Shown here: positions 31,691 to 39,760 of the stretch, piece after piece
Layout: each line of letters opens with the position of its first letter
How positions within the stretch are numbered: the first letter of the stretch is position 1
Assembly (NCBI GenBank): GCA_017446095.1
Contig: JAFSRN010000018.1
Coordinates: forward strand, 1-64,000
Reading direction: 5' to 3'
Length of the DNA stretch: 64,000 bases
Source of the DNA: Eubacterium sp.
GTDB taxonomy: Bacteria > Bacillota > Clostridia > Oscillospirales > Acutalibacteraceae
Made by a program: the position numbers and the translations under genes
Notes under the pieces: generated by a model
Seen by the model: only the letters and a program-made list of their open reading frames with translations
The model's database searches: none
What the model was told of the DNA's origin: nothing

Positions 31691-32578
31691 ATGACTAAAA
31701 TGAGTAACAAGACAAAGGGAATACTGTGCATACTCTTTTCCGCCTTAAGTTTCAGCGGTATGAGTTCGTTCATCAACCTTTCGGGCGATTTACCAACGCC
31801 GCAAAAGGTGTTTTTCCGCAACCTTGTTGCTCTTTTTATTGCCTCGATTACGCTGGCTGTCAAGCACGAGCCGTTTCGCCCTGCAAAGGGCTGCTTCAAG
31901 TATCACATTCTGCGCTCAACTATGGGGCTTGCAGGCGTGTTCGGCAACTTCTACGCAACAACGCATATGTCGCACACGGCGGACGCGGCAATGCTAAACA
32001 AGATGTCGCCGTTTTTTACACTTATATTTTCCGCAATCTTCCTGCGCGAAAAGGTTAAGCCAAAGCAGGCGCTTGCAATAATCGGTGCGTTCATCGGAGC
32101 GATGTTTGTAATCAAGCCGTCGTTTTCAAACGTGGAACTGCTGCCGTCGCTTGCAGGATTTTTCGGCGGTCTCGGCGCAGGCGCGGCGTACACCTGCGTG
32201 CGCCATATGGGCAATAAAGGCGAAAACGGACACTTTACCGTGTTTTTCTTCTCTGCGTTTTCCGTTGCGGTAACAGCGCCGTATCTTATCTTTTTCTACC
32301 AGCCTATGAGCACTAAACAGCTGATATATCTTCTGCTTGTCGGCATCTGTGCCGCAGGCGGACAGTACGGAATCACTGCGGCGTACACCTTTGCGCCGAG
32401 CAGGGAAATCTCGGTTTACGACTACTCAAATATAATTTTCACGGCGATAGAGGGCTACTTGTTCCTCGGTCACCAAATACCAGATTTGCTGTCAGTTGTG
32501 GGCTATTTTGTTATCTGTTTAATGGCTGTCTGGATGTTTTTCTACAACAAAAAGGAATACTCTTTAAAAAACGCCTGA
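31691..32578 (+). CDS. EamA/DMT-family transporter
   Basis: A 295-residue integral membrane protein with about ten hydrophobic segments in two EamA halves (about 10-140 and 150-285), as in drug/metabolite exporters. It starts with GILCILFSALSFSGMSSFIN. The first half includes GLAGVFGNFYATTHM and ADAAMLNKMSPFFTLIFSAIFLREKV, the classic EamA half-end. The second half ends IFTAIEGYLFLGHQIPDLLSVVGYFVI. Substrate is unknown. No SD can be seen: the region before the ATG is the right arm of a repeat. The start may therefore be the second Met (31700), or initiation may be weak. Confidence 0.88.
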   Translation: MTKMSNKTKGILCILFSALSFSGMSSFINLSGDLPTPQKVFFRNLVALFIASITLAVKHEPFRPAKGCFKYHILRSTMGLAGVFGNFYATTHMSHTADAAMLNKMSPFFTLIFSAIFLREKVKPKQALAIIGAFIGAMFVIKPSFSNVELLPSLAGFFGGLGAGAAYTCVRHMGNKGENGHFTVFFFSAFSVAVTAPYLIFFYQPMSTKQLIYLLLVGICAAGGQYGITAAYTFAPSREISVYDYSNIIFTAIEGYLFLGHQIPDLLSVVGYFVICLMAVWMFFYNKKEYSLKNA

Positions 32579-32611
32579 TTTTATCAATATATTGTTGTAA
32601 AGTAAAAATAC

Positions 32612-32640
32612 TTGCATTTTTCTATATGTTGTGTTATAAT
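32612..32640 (+). promoter_or_regulatory. Promoter of nrdR
   Basis: TTGCAT (32612-32617) and TATAAT (32635-32640), 17 bp apart. Confidence 0.72.
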
Positions 32641-32677
32641 ATGTTTCACAGTGAAAAAACGAGGAGGATTTTTAACA

Positions 32678-33130
32678 ATGAAATGCCCATTTTGTTCATT
32701 CACAGACAGTAAGGTAATCGACTCTCGTCCAACGGATGAAAACGAACGCATCCGCCGCCGCAGGGAGTGTCTGCAGTGCGGTAAAAGATTTACTACTTAT
32801 GAGATTATTGAGGACGTTCCGATTATCGTAATCAAGAAGGATAAGTCACGCGAGGTATTTGACCGCAACAAGATTCTTAAAGGTATGCTTCGTGCGTGCG
32901 AAAAAAGGCACGTTACAATCAACGACCTTGAGGCTAAAATCAGCGAGATTGAAACTGCGCTGCAGTCGTCCGTTGACCGCGAGGTTACATCGGCGCGCAT
33001 CGGCGAGCTGATTATGGAAAAGCTTAAGGATATCGACGAAGTTGCATACGTTCGCTTTGCTTCGGTATACAAGGAATTCGACTCGGCAGAAGCCTTCCGC
33101 GAGGAACTTGCAAAACTTAAAGAGGATTAA
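32678..33130 (+). CDS. nrdR: Transcriptional repressor NrdR
   Basis: This 150-residue regulator of ribonucleotide reductase genes binds NrdR boxes when its ATP-cone holds dATP plus ATP. The N-terminal zinc ribbon has Cys3/Cys6 and Cys31/Cys34 ([23 protein letters not shown]). The ATP-cone follows (about 49-139), starting [20 protein letters not shown]. The ATG at 32678 has GAGGAGG upstream; the longer frame from 32612 would start inside the promoter. It has its own promoter and terminator. Confidence 0.97.
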   Translation: MKCPFCSFTDSKVIDSRPTDENERIRRRRECLQCGKRFTTYEIIEDVPIIVIKKDKSREVFDRNKILKGMLRACEKRHVTINDLEAKISEIETALQSSVDREVTSARIGELIMEKLKDIDEVAYVRFASVYKEFDSAEAFREELAKLKED

Positions 33131-33131
33131 T

Positions 33132-33164
33132 AAAATGCTTCCGAAACTTCGGAAGCATTTTTTA
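33132..33164 (+). terminator. Terminator of nrdR
   Basis: AAAATGCTTCCGA-AAC-TTCGGAAGCATTTTTT, two bases after the stop codon. Confidence 0.9.
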
Positions 33165-33171
33165 CTATTTT

Positions 33172-33280
33172 GCCTTCCCCTTGAGGTACTCCCCGATTAA
33201 CGGGGAGATGTCACAAAGTGACAGAGGGGTGCGTCTGCGCAAGCAAAAGGTGGCTGCCGCAGGCAGACGGATGAGGTGTG
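33172..33280. repeat. Repeat cluster downstream of the GT4 gene
   Basis: CTTCCCCTTGAGGTACTCCCC, an ACTCCCCG-ATTAA-CGGGGAG hairpin, GTCAC-AAA-GTGAC, and a CAGACGGATGAGG end matching (reversed) the 9869-9920 fragment. It is a variant of the GTC...GAC element in minus orientation. Confidence 0.65.
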
Positions 33281-34474
33281 TTAATATTTATATTCACCGT
33301 GTGGCTTGGAATTAAACTTGTCAATAACCACAAAGTACCTCTCGTACGCCATTTTGACCGCGTCCTCCCACGATATGTAAATATCGTTCTGCGCGCAAAG
33401 TCCGACTCTGCCGAGCAGGTCTTTATTGTCGATAATCTGCTGGATTTTCGTATAAATGCTGTGCGCGTTTTCGTCGCACAAAAAGCCCGTTTCGCCGTCA
33501 ACAATACCTTCCGCGGCGCAGGAACCCTCTACAAGCAGCGCCGATGTACCCGAAGCAGCCGCCTCACGCACAACAAGCCCGTTTGTGTCAAACAGCGAGG
33601 GGAACACAAGCAGGTCGGCAGCGCTGTAATAAACCTGTAGCTCGTGCCTGTCGAGTATCTGCTCGGTAAAAATAACCTCATTTGTAAGCCCGATTTTTCG
33701 GGTGTATTTTTTTATCGCGTTTTCGTCGGGACCCATGCCCACCATAAGCAGGCGGAAGTCCTTGCCCGCGTTTTTGAGCATACGGCACGCGTCAAGAATA
33801 AGCCTGATGTTTTTGTACCAGTTCAGTCTGCCCACAAACAGCAGAATCGGCACGTCCTCGGGAATACCGTGCTTGCGGCGGATGGACGCGCGCTCATTGT
33901 CGCTTATGCTGATAATCGGCAAGTCGCAGCCGTTTGGCATCACAATAAAATCGCCGTCGTAGCCCATATTGTGCAGCGATTCGCGCGTGCCGCGGCTCGT
34001 AACCCATACCTCGTCGGCAGACTTAATGTTATTAAGCGCCATGCCGTAGGCGCGCCTTTTTATCGCGTAGGACGGCACCCTCGTTTCTATATCATATTCA
34101 AACTTGGTGTGATACGTCAGCACAACGGGGAAGCGCTTGATTCTGTTAACACGCCTGAAATAATAGCTCGTAGCAATCGGGCAGTGCGAGTGCAGAATGT
34201 CAAAATTCATATCCACTATATCGGTGGAAAAAACCTTTTTGAAAGGCCAGCCCACGGGGTAGCCCTCGCCGAAGGTGAACAGGCTCTTGTAGCGGTAAAC
34301 GGGATAGGGGAATTTGTAGTCCTGCGCGTTCGGATTATCGGGCGTGACTATAACCGCCTCGCCGTATTTTTCGCTTATTATATCTGCGTAGCATTTAATG
34401 GTTGTGCTCACGCCGTCAATCGTGGGATACCACGCGTCGTTGCCGAGTGCCACCTTGAGTTTTTTGTTTTCCAT
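33281..34474 (-). CDS. Glycosyltransferase family 4 protein
   Basis: This 397-residue GT-B enzyme transfers a sugar from a nucleotide donor. The N-terminal half has the acceptor-side loop NDAWYPTIDGVSTTIKCYAD and HSHCPIATSYYF. The C-terminal half has the donor-site strand VPILLFVGRLNWYKNIRLI, the LMVGMGPDE segment, and the ExFG-like loop FPSLFDTNGLVVREAAASG. Similar clostridial enzymes make glycolipids (glucosyl-diacylglycerol type), but the acceptor cannot be told from sequence. AAGGAG precedes the ATG at 34474. It is a single gene divergent from hprK. Confidence 0.9.
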   Translation of the reverse strand: MENKKLKVALGNDAWYPTIDGVSTTIKCYADIISEKYGEAVIVTPDNPNAQDYKFPYPVYRYKSLFTFGEGYPVGWPFKKVFSTDIVDMNFDILHSHCPIATSYYFRRVNRIKRFPVVLTYHTKFEYDIETRVPSYAIKRRAYGMALNNIKSADEVWVTSRGTRESLHNMGYDGDFIVMPNGCDLPIISISDNERASIRRKHGIPEDVPILLFVGRLNWYKNIRLILDACRMLKNAGKDFRLLMVGMGPDENAIKKYTRKIGLTNEVIFTEQILDRHELQVYYSAADLLVFPSLFDTNGLVVREAAASGTSALLVEGSCAAEGIVDGETGFLCDENAHSIYTKIQQIIDNKDLLGRVGLCAQNDIYISWEDAVKMAYERYFVVIDKFNSKPHGEYKY

Positions 34475-34494
34475 AGGCTTATCTCCTTGAGGGC

Positions 34495-34523
34495 ATTATA
34501 GCACAATATGCGCGCGAAGTAAA
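34495..34523 (-). promoter_or_regulatory. Promoter of the GT4 gene
   Basis: TTTACT (34518-34523) and TATAAT (34495-34500) on the minus strand, 17 bp apart. Confidence 0.55.
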
Positions 34524-34550
34524 ATAAATTAATTATTAATTTTTTTACCC

Positions 34551-34579
34551 TTGATAATGCAGAAAATATATTATATAAT
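34551..34579 (+). promoter_or_regulatory. Promoter of hprK
   Basis: TTGATA (34551-34556) and TATAAT (34574-34579), 17 bp apart. Confidence 0.75.
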
Positions 34580-34617
34580 AGACAATGTATTATTCTGGAA
34601 TCTATTGGGGGTAAGTT

Positions 34618-35583
34618 ATGGCAGACCAATATTCCGTATCGCTTGAGAAGATTATTAACAACCACTCGCTTGAAACGGTGTATCTTCCCAAGCCTGCAAA
34701 GGACATAGATATAATTACAAACGAGGTTAACCGCCCCGGCATTGTGCTGACGGGTTACACCGATTATTTTGACAGCCTGCGCATTCAGATTTTAGGCTGG
34801 ACAGAGCTCGGCTTTTTGCAGAGTATGCTGCCCGATGAACGCCGCCGCGCGCTGTCGTACTGGCTGGGGCTTCACCCTGCCGCAGCGGTTGTAACCAGAG
34901 GGCTGGAAATCCCGGACTACTTTGTTGAAGCGTGCCGCGAGTATGAAGTGCCGCTGCTTCGCACGGGGGAGGAAACGTCGCCGTTCCTTGCAGCGCTGAT
35001 TGCGTTCCTCAACAGGGAGCTCGCACCGCGTATCACGCGCCACGGCGTGCTTGTTGAGGTTTACGGCGAAGGCGTGCTGATTGTCGGCGAAAGCGGCGCA
35101 GGTAAAAGCGAAACCGCTATTGAGCTTATCAAGCGCGGCCACCGACTTATCGCGGATGACGCGGTTGAAATCCGCAAGGTGTCCGACAAGGTGCTTGAAG
35201 GCTCGTCGCCCACGAATATCCGCCACTTCATTGAGCTGCGCGGTATCGGCATTATCAACGCGCGCCGCGTGTTCGGTATGGGTGCCGTTAAACCGCAGGA
35301 AAAAATCGATATGATTATTCAGCTTGAGGAATGGGATTCCACAAAGGCGTACGACAGGCTCGGTCTTGATAACGAGTACGCAAAGCTGCTCGACGTAAAA
35401 GTGCCTGTTATCACCGTACCGATTACGCCCGGACGTAACCTTGCCGTTATTGTGGAAACGGCGGCTATGAACAACCGCCAGAAGAAGATGGGCTACAACG
35501 GCGCAAAAGAGCTTATGCACTCGCTCGGTATGGATGACATCGAGCCAAGCGATAAGGAACTTGAGCTTTGGAACAACTGTTAA
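34618..35583 (+). CDS. hprK: HPr kinase/phosphorylase
   Basis: This 321-residue hexameric sensor phosphorylates or dephosphorylates Ser46 of HPr in response to glycolytic intermediates and drives CcpA-type catabolite repression in Firmicutes. The N-terminal domain spans about 1-130. The catalytic domain has the P-loop GESGAGKSETA (about 157-167), the acid-base HRLIADDAVEIRKVS, and the signature FIELRGIGIINARRVFGMGA. It heads the hprK-glcK-murB-rapZ-whiA cluster, where carbon sensing is combined with glucose phosphorylation and wall precursor synthesis. Confidence 0.97.
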   Translation: MADQYSVSLEKIINNHSLETVYLPKPAKDIDIITNEVNRPGIVLTGYTDYFDSLRIQILGWTELGFLQSMLPDERRRALSYWLGLHPAAAVVTRGLEIPDYFVEACREYEVPLLRTGEETSPFLAALIAFLNRELAPRITRHGVLVEVYGEGVLIVGESGAGKSETAIELIKRGHRLIADDAVEIRKVSDKVLEGSSPTNIRHFIELRGIGIINARRVFGMGAVKPQEKIDMIIQLEEWDSTKAYDRLGLDNEYAKLLDVKVPVITVPITPGRNLAVIVETAAMNNRQKKMGYNGAKELMHSLGMDDIEPSDKELELWNNC

Positions 35584-35767
35584 TAATTGAGAATTGAGAG
35601 TTTAGAATTGAGAATTAATGGCGGACGCTGTCCGCACCTGATTATAATAGGCGAGGGAGATTCCCCTACTAGGGGAAATGTCACCATAGGTGACAAAAGG
35701 GTCTGGCGCCCGCTCCAAGGGAAGCACTCCCGAAATTCTCCATTTTCCATTCTCCATTCTCCATTGA
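35582..35767. repeat. Nested repeat element between hprK and glcK
   Basis: The arms are AATTGAGAATTGAGAG (35585-35617) and AATTCTCCATTTTCCATTC (35733-35765). The core GGACGCTGTCCGCACCTGAT-TATAATAGG is followed by the inner element in reverse orientation: GATTCCCCTACTAGGGGAA, GTCACC-ATA-GGTGAC, and GGCGCCCGCTCCAAGGG. Confidence 0.75.
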
Positions 35768-35787
35768 ATAAAAAGGGAGATAAATTT

Positions 35788-36735
35788 ATGTACACTATCG
35801 GAATTGATTTAGGCGGAACAAACATCGTTGCCGCAGTAGTTGACGAAAAGTATAACATCATCGCAAAAGCTAAAACACCCACCGCTATGCCACGCAGCGC
35901 GGAGGAGATTTTTGACGACATCGCAATGGTATCAAAGCAGGCAATGGGCGACGCAGGCGTAACGATTGACGACATCGCTTCAATCGGTATGGGCACGCCC
36001 GGCACGGTTAACACAGAGGGCGTAATCGAGTTTGCAAACAATCTCGGCTTTGACCATGTTCCGGCTGCACAGATGCTTAAAGACAGACTTGGCGACAAGC
36101 CTGTATATATTGAAAACGACGCTAACTGCGCCGCTCTCGGCGAGGCGTATGCAGGCTGCGGTAACGGCTCAAAGAACTTTATCGCTGTTACACTCGGCAC
36201 AGGCGTTGGCTCGGGTGTAATCGTAGACGGCAAAATCGTATCCGGCGTTAACAACGCAGGCGGCGAGTGCGGTCATATGGTTATCGTAGTTGACGGCGAG
36301 CCCTGCACCTGTGGACGTAAGGGCTGCTGGGAGGCTTATGCTTCCGCAACTGCGCTTATCAACCAGACAAAGCGTGCAATGGAAGAATATCCCGATTCAA
36401 TTATGCATCAGCTTGCCGAGGAAGAGGGCAAGGTTTCGGGCAGAACTGCGTTTGACGCAATGCGCCACGGCGATATCGCAGGTATCAAGGTTGTTGATAA
36501 CTACCTTAAGTACGTTGCTTGCGGACTTATCAATCTTGTAAATGCGCTGCAGCCGGAGATTATCTGCGTTGGCGGCGGCATCTGCAATGAGGGTGAAACT
36601 CTGCTTCGTCCGCTTCGCAGGTACATAGAGTCAGAGCGTTACAGCGTTTACTCAAAGATTCAGACCAAGGTTATGAAAGCCGAGCTCGGCAACGACGCAG
36701 GTATTATCGGCGCGGCAATCCTCGGCAGCGTATAA
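35788..36735 (+). CDS. glcK: ROK-family glucokinase
   Basis: This 315-residue sugar kinase phosphorylates glucose with ATP. The phosphate-binding start is TIGIDLGGTNIVAAVVD. The ENDANCAALGEA segment holds the catalytic Asp, then GTGVGSGVIVDG. The ROK zinc site is GECGHMVIV and CTCGRKGCWEAYAS (CxCGxxGCxE), and the adenosine-site glycines are in EIICVGGGICNEGE. The ATG at 35788 is preceded by AAGGGAG; a longer frame from 35587 only translates the repeat upstream. Its place after hprK links glucose phosphorylation with the HPr signal. Confidence 0.95.
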   Translation: MYTIGIDLGGTNIVAAVVDEKYNIIAKAKTPTAMPRSAEEIFDDIAMVSKQAMGDAGVTIDDIASIGMGTPGTVNTEGVIEFANNLGFDHVPAAQMLKDRLGDKPVYIENDANCAALGEAYAGCGNGSKNFIAVTLGTGVGSGVIVDGKIVSGVNNAGGECGHMVIVVDGEPCTCGRKGCWEAYASATALINQTKRAMEEYPDSIMHQLAEEEGKVSGRTAFDAMRHGDIAGIKVVDNYLKYVACGLINLVNALQPEIICVGGGICNEGETLLRPLRRYIESERYSVYSKIQTKVMKAELGNDAGIIGAAILGSV

Positions 36736-36736
36736 T

Positions 36737-36849
36737 ATAATTGAGAATTGAGAGGCGAGAATTGAGAATTAGAGGTGGACGCTGTCCACACCTGATTATA
36801 ATGGGCAAGGGTAGAAGCCTCCCGAAATTCTCCATTTTCCATTCAAAAA
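36737..36849. repeat. Inverted-arm repeat element between glcK and murB
   Basis: The arms are AATTGAGAATTGAGAG (36739-36768) and AATTCTCCATTTTCCATTC (36826-36844). The core GTGGACGCTGTCCACACC-TGATTATAATGGGC lies between. There is no inner GTC...GAC element, so this is the unnested form of 35582-35767. Confidence 0.75.
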
Positions 36850-36861
36850 ACGGGTGAAATT

Positions 36862-37761
36862 TTGACTGAATTAATTAGAATTTTAGACGAAAATCAAATT
36901 GCATACACGGAAAATGAGCCGATGTCAAGCCACACTTCCTTTAAAATAGGGGGTGCGGCTCGTCTTGTTGCTCAACCAAAATCGGCGGACGAAATCGCGC
37001 TGATTGTCAAGGCGTGCCGCGAACTCGGCGTGCGCTATATGGCGGTGGGTAACGGCTCAAATCTACTTGTTGACGACGGCGGAATTGACGCGTGCGTTAT
37101 CCTGCTTGGCAAAGAGTTTGCAGACGTGCGCCTGATTGACGACACAACGATTTATGCCGAAGCAGGCGCGCAGCTCAAAAGAGTCTGCCTGCTTGCGCTT
37201 GAAAATTCGCTTACAGGTCTTGAGTTTGCCTATGGCATACCGGGTTCCTGCGGCGGCGCGGCGTTTATGAACGCAGGCGCATACGGCGGCGAGATGAAGG
37301 ACGTTCTTTACAAATGCGACCACATTACCGCAGACGGCGAAAAGGGTGCGCTTGAGGGCGGCGACCTCGCACTCGGCTACCGCCACTCCGCATACTACGA
37401 CAACGGCTGCATTATCACAGGCTTGTACCTCAAACTTGAAAAGGGCGACAAGACGGAAATCAAGGCTAAAATGGACGACCTGCTTGGCAGGCGCAAGGAC
37501 AAACAACCGCTTGAATATCCGTCCGCAGGTTCAACGTTCAAGCGCCCCGAGGGTTATTTTGCAGGCGCGCTTATTGAAGAATGCGGGCTCAAGGGTGCGT
37601 CCGTAGGCGGCGCGCAGGTAAGCACAAAGCACGCGGGCTTTGTAATCAACACAGGCGGCGCAACCTGCAAGGACGTGCTTGACTTGTGCAAAAAGGTGTC
37701 CGACACCGTTTATGAAAATAAGGGCGTTAAGCTCGAAATGGAAATCAGGGTTACCAAGTAA
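36862..37761 (+). CDS. murB: UDP-N-acetylenolpyruvoylglucosamine reductase
   Basis: This 299-residue FAD enzyme makes UDP-N-acetylmuramate for peptidoglycan. It is of type II (MurB of Firmicutes). Visible are the FAD-binding HTSFKIGGAARLVAQPKS, AVGNGSNLLVDDGG, LTGLEFAYGIPGSCGGAAFMN, and the catalytic YPSAGSTFKRP with the Ser proton donor. The start appears to be TTG (36862), 7 bases after GGGTG; no in-frame ATG gives a complete N-terminus. The gene follows a repeat element. Confidence 0.95.
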   Translation: MTELIRILDENQIAYTENEPMSSHTSFKIGGAARLVAQPKSADEIALIVKACRELGVRYMAVGNGSNLLVDDGGIDACVILLGKEFADVRLIDDTTIYAEAGAQLKRVCLLALENSLTGLEFAYGIPGSCGGAAFMNAGAYGGEMKDVLYKCDHITADGEKGALEGGDLALGYRHSAYYDNGCIITGLYLKLEKGDKTEIKAKMDDLLGRRKDKQPLEYPSAGSTFKRPEGYFAGALIEECGLKGASVGGAQVSTKHAGFVINTGGATCKDVLDLCKKVSDTVYENKGVKLEMEIRVTK

Positions 37762-37918
37762 TGAATTGCGCCGTCAGCGCATGATTTGACGCAACGCGTC
37801 ATGAATTGCCTTTCAGGCATGATTTGCCTACGGCATTAAAGCAATTCAAATCATGGAGCGAAGCGAGAAATCATGGCTCTGCCAAATCATAATGCGAAGC
37901 ATCAATTCATTTATTATA
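37752..37918. repeat. Chain of small hairpins separated by ATGAATTG/ATGATTTG words
   Basis: Successive hairpins (GCGCCGTCAGCGC, GACGCAACGCGTC, GCCTTTCAGGC, GCCTACGGC) are each flanked by ATGAATTG or ATGATTTG. Inverted AATTCAAATCAT and AAATCATAATGCG words follow, and it ends in ATCAATTCAT, the complement of the start. Confidence 0.72.
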
Positions 37919-37943
37919 ATAATTAAGCAAAAGCGAGAAGACT

Positions 37944-38807
37944 ATGAAAGAGATTGTTTTACTCACAGGCGTATCGGGCGCCGGCAAATCAACAGCTATG
38001 AGCTTTATGGAGGATGCAGGTTATTACTGCATTGATAATATGCCTGCAGGGCTTATTTCCACCTTCATCAGTCTTATTGAAAGTTCCGACGATTACAATA
38101 AAATCGCTATTGTTGCCGACGTGCGCTCAAAGGGCGTATTTACTGCGTACACCGACGCGGTTGAAAACTTGAGGGACAGCGGCGACTATGCGGTTAAGAT
38201 TATCTTTCTTGACATCAAAACACCCGAAGCGCTTAAGCGTTACAAACTCACACGCCGCAAGCACCCGTTTTCTGACAAATTTTCCGGCAGGATTGAGGAA
38301 GCGCTTGAGTATGAAAAGCAGGTGCTTAGTCCAATCCGCCAGAGCGCCGATTTTGTAATCGATACGTCCGACCTCAGCAACACGCAGCTGCGCAAAAGAC
38401 TTACGGAAATTCTTGTGGGCGACGATAAGGACATTATGAACATCAACGTTATGTCCTTTGGCTTCAAGCACGGTATGCCTACCGACGCGGACTTTGTGCT
38501 CGACGTGCGCTGCCTGCCAAACCCCTATTGGGTAGAAGCACTGCGCTCAAAAACAGGACTTGACGAAGAGGTTTATAACTACGTTTTCAGCTTCGATGAG
38601 GCTAACGAACTGCTTGACAAGCTTAAGGATATGCTTGACTTTTTAAATCCGCTTTACATAAAAGAGGGCAAAAGCCAGCTAGTTATTGCTATCGGCTGCA
38701 CGGGCGGCAACCACCGCAGCGTTGCATTTGCCGAAGCGCTTTATAAGTACTTTAAACGCCGTTGGGATAACGTTGCAGTTAACCACCGCGATATAGAAAG
38801 AAGATAG
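37944..38807 (+). CDS. rapZ: RNase adapter/UDP-sugar-binding P-loop protein RapZ
   Basis: This 287-residue YvcJ/RapZ protein is a GTP- and ATP-binding regulator; in E. coli RapZ senses glucosamine-6-phosphate. The N-terminal kinase-like domain begins with the P-loop VLLTGVSGAGKSTAMSFMED. The C-terminal domain holds MSFGFKHGMPTDADFVLDVR and the IGCTGGNHRSVAFAEAL phosphate-binding loop. SD is weak (AGAAG). In many Firmicutes yvcK lies between rapZ and whiA; here whiA starts 12 bases downstream with nothing between. Confidence 0.95.
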   Translation: MKEIVLLTGVSGAGKSTAMSFMEDAGYYCIDNMPAGLISTFISLIESSDDYNKIAIVADVRSKGVFTAYTDAVENLRDSGDYAVKIIFLDIKTPEALKRYKLTRRKHPFSDKFSGRIEEALEYEKQVLSPIRQSADFVIDTSDLSNTQLRKRLTEILVGDDKDIMNINVMSFGFKHGMPTDADFVLDVRCLPNPYWVEALRSKTGLDEEVYNYVFSFDEANELLDKLKDMLDFLNPLYIKEGKSQLVIAIGCTGGNHRSVAFAEALYKYFKRRWDNVAVNHRDIERR

Positions 38808-38819
38808 AAAACAATCACC

Positions 38820-39713
38820 ATGACTTTTTCATCTCAGGTAAAAAACGAACTCGTTAAAACTGAATACGAAAAACGATGTTGTAAAAAGAGCCTTCTGTAC
38901 GGAATGGCTCTGTTTTCTAAATGCTTTTCCGCAAAGCGGATGACCTTCCAGAGCGAAAACGAAAACATTATTATCCTTTACAAAAAGCTTCTTAAAGAAC
39001 TGTGCAATATTGATTGCAGCGTAATAGTTTCGCCCTCGGGCAGAAGCTTTACCGTCGATATTAAGGACAGGGCTGTTGCGGCAAGGCTGTTCAACTTTTT
39101 TGCGCATTCCGAGCACGAAACAAGCCTTAAAATCAACCTGTCAAACTTCGACTGCCAGCAGTGCCAGAACGCTTTTCTGGCAGGCGTTTTCCTCAGCTGC
39201 GGCACAGTGTCCAGCCCTAAAAAGGACTATCACCTTGAATTTTCCGTAGCGTTTTTAAACCTCACAAAAAGCCTTATGACGCTGTTTGCGGAAAGCGACC
39301 TTTCGCCAAAGCTCGTGCAGCGCAAGGGCTACCACATTATCTATTTTAAGGACAGCGAATCCATTGAGGACTGCCTTTACATTATGGGTGCGTCGTCCGC
39401 GATGTTCGATATGATGAACATCAAAATTGTTAAGGAAATCCGCAACGCCGCAAACCGCAAGGCGAACTGCGAAACTGCTAATATTGAAAAAACGGTAAAA
39501 GCAGCCTCGCCGCAGATTGCCGCGATTATGAAAATACAGGACAAAAAGGGGCTTGACTACCTTTCCCCAAGCCTGCGCGAAATGGCGGAAATCCGCCTTG
39601 AAAATCCCGATTTATCACTCTCGGAACTCGCCGGGCAGTTCAACCCGCCAATCTCCCGCAGCGGCGCCAATCACCGACTTCAACGAATTATAAAAATAGC
39701 AGAAGAATTATAA
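38820..39713 (+). CDS. whiA: DNA-binding protein WhiA
   Basis: This 297-residue protein is related to LAGLIDADG homing endonucleases. It is required for sporulation in Streptomyces and influences cell division and chromosome segregation in Bacillus. The N-terminal part starts TFSSQVKNELVKTEYEKRCC. The LAGLIDADG-like core includes NAFLAGVFLSCGTVSSPKKDYHLEF. The C-terminal helix-turn-helix is LSLSELAGQFNPPISRSGANHRLQRI. No clear SD is visible, suggesting translational coupling to rapZ. It closes the cluster; half a TTGAGCC repeat arm follows. Confidence 0.95.
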   Translation: MTFSSQVKNELVKTEYEKRCCKKSLLYGMALFSKCFSAKRMTFQSENENIIILYKKLLKELCNIDCSVIVSPSGRSFTVDIKDRAVAARLFNFFAHSEHETSLKINLSNFDCQQCQNAFLAGVFLSCGTVSSPKKDYHLEFSVAFLNLTKSLMTLFAESDLSPKLVQRKGYHIIYFKDSESIEDCLYIMGASSAMFDMMNIKIVKEIRNAANRKANCETANIEKTVKAASPQIAAIMKIQDKKGLDYLSPSLREMAEIRLENPDLSLSELAGQFNPPISRSGANHRLQRIIKIAEEL

Positions 39714-39738
39714 CCTTGAGCCTTGAGTCTTGAGCCTG
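39714..39738. repeat. Solo TTGAGCC-type repeat arm
   Basis: CCTTGAGCCTTGAGTCTTGAGCC between whiA and dnaE; it matches the arms at 3803-3820 and 4373-4414 without a visible partner. Confidence 0.6.
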
Positions 39739-39760
39739 TTTCGACTAAAAGGAGAAACCT

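Noticed and set aside
33172-33280. Small protein gene after nrdR
   Set aside because: The open frames here are translations of the repeat cluster without SD.
35587-35787. N-terminal extension of glucokinase
   Set aside because: It translates the repeat element; the ROK fold begins at MYTIGIDLGGTN with its own SD.
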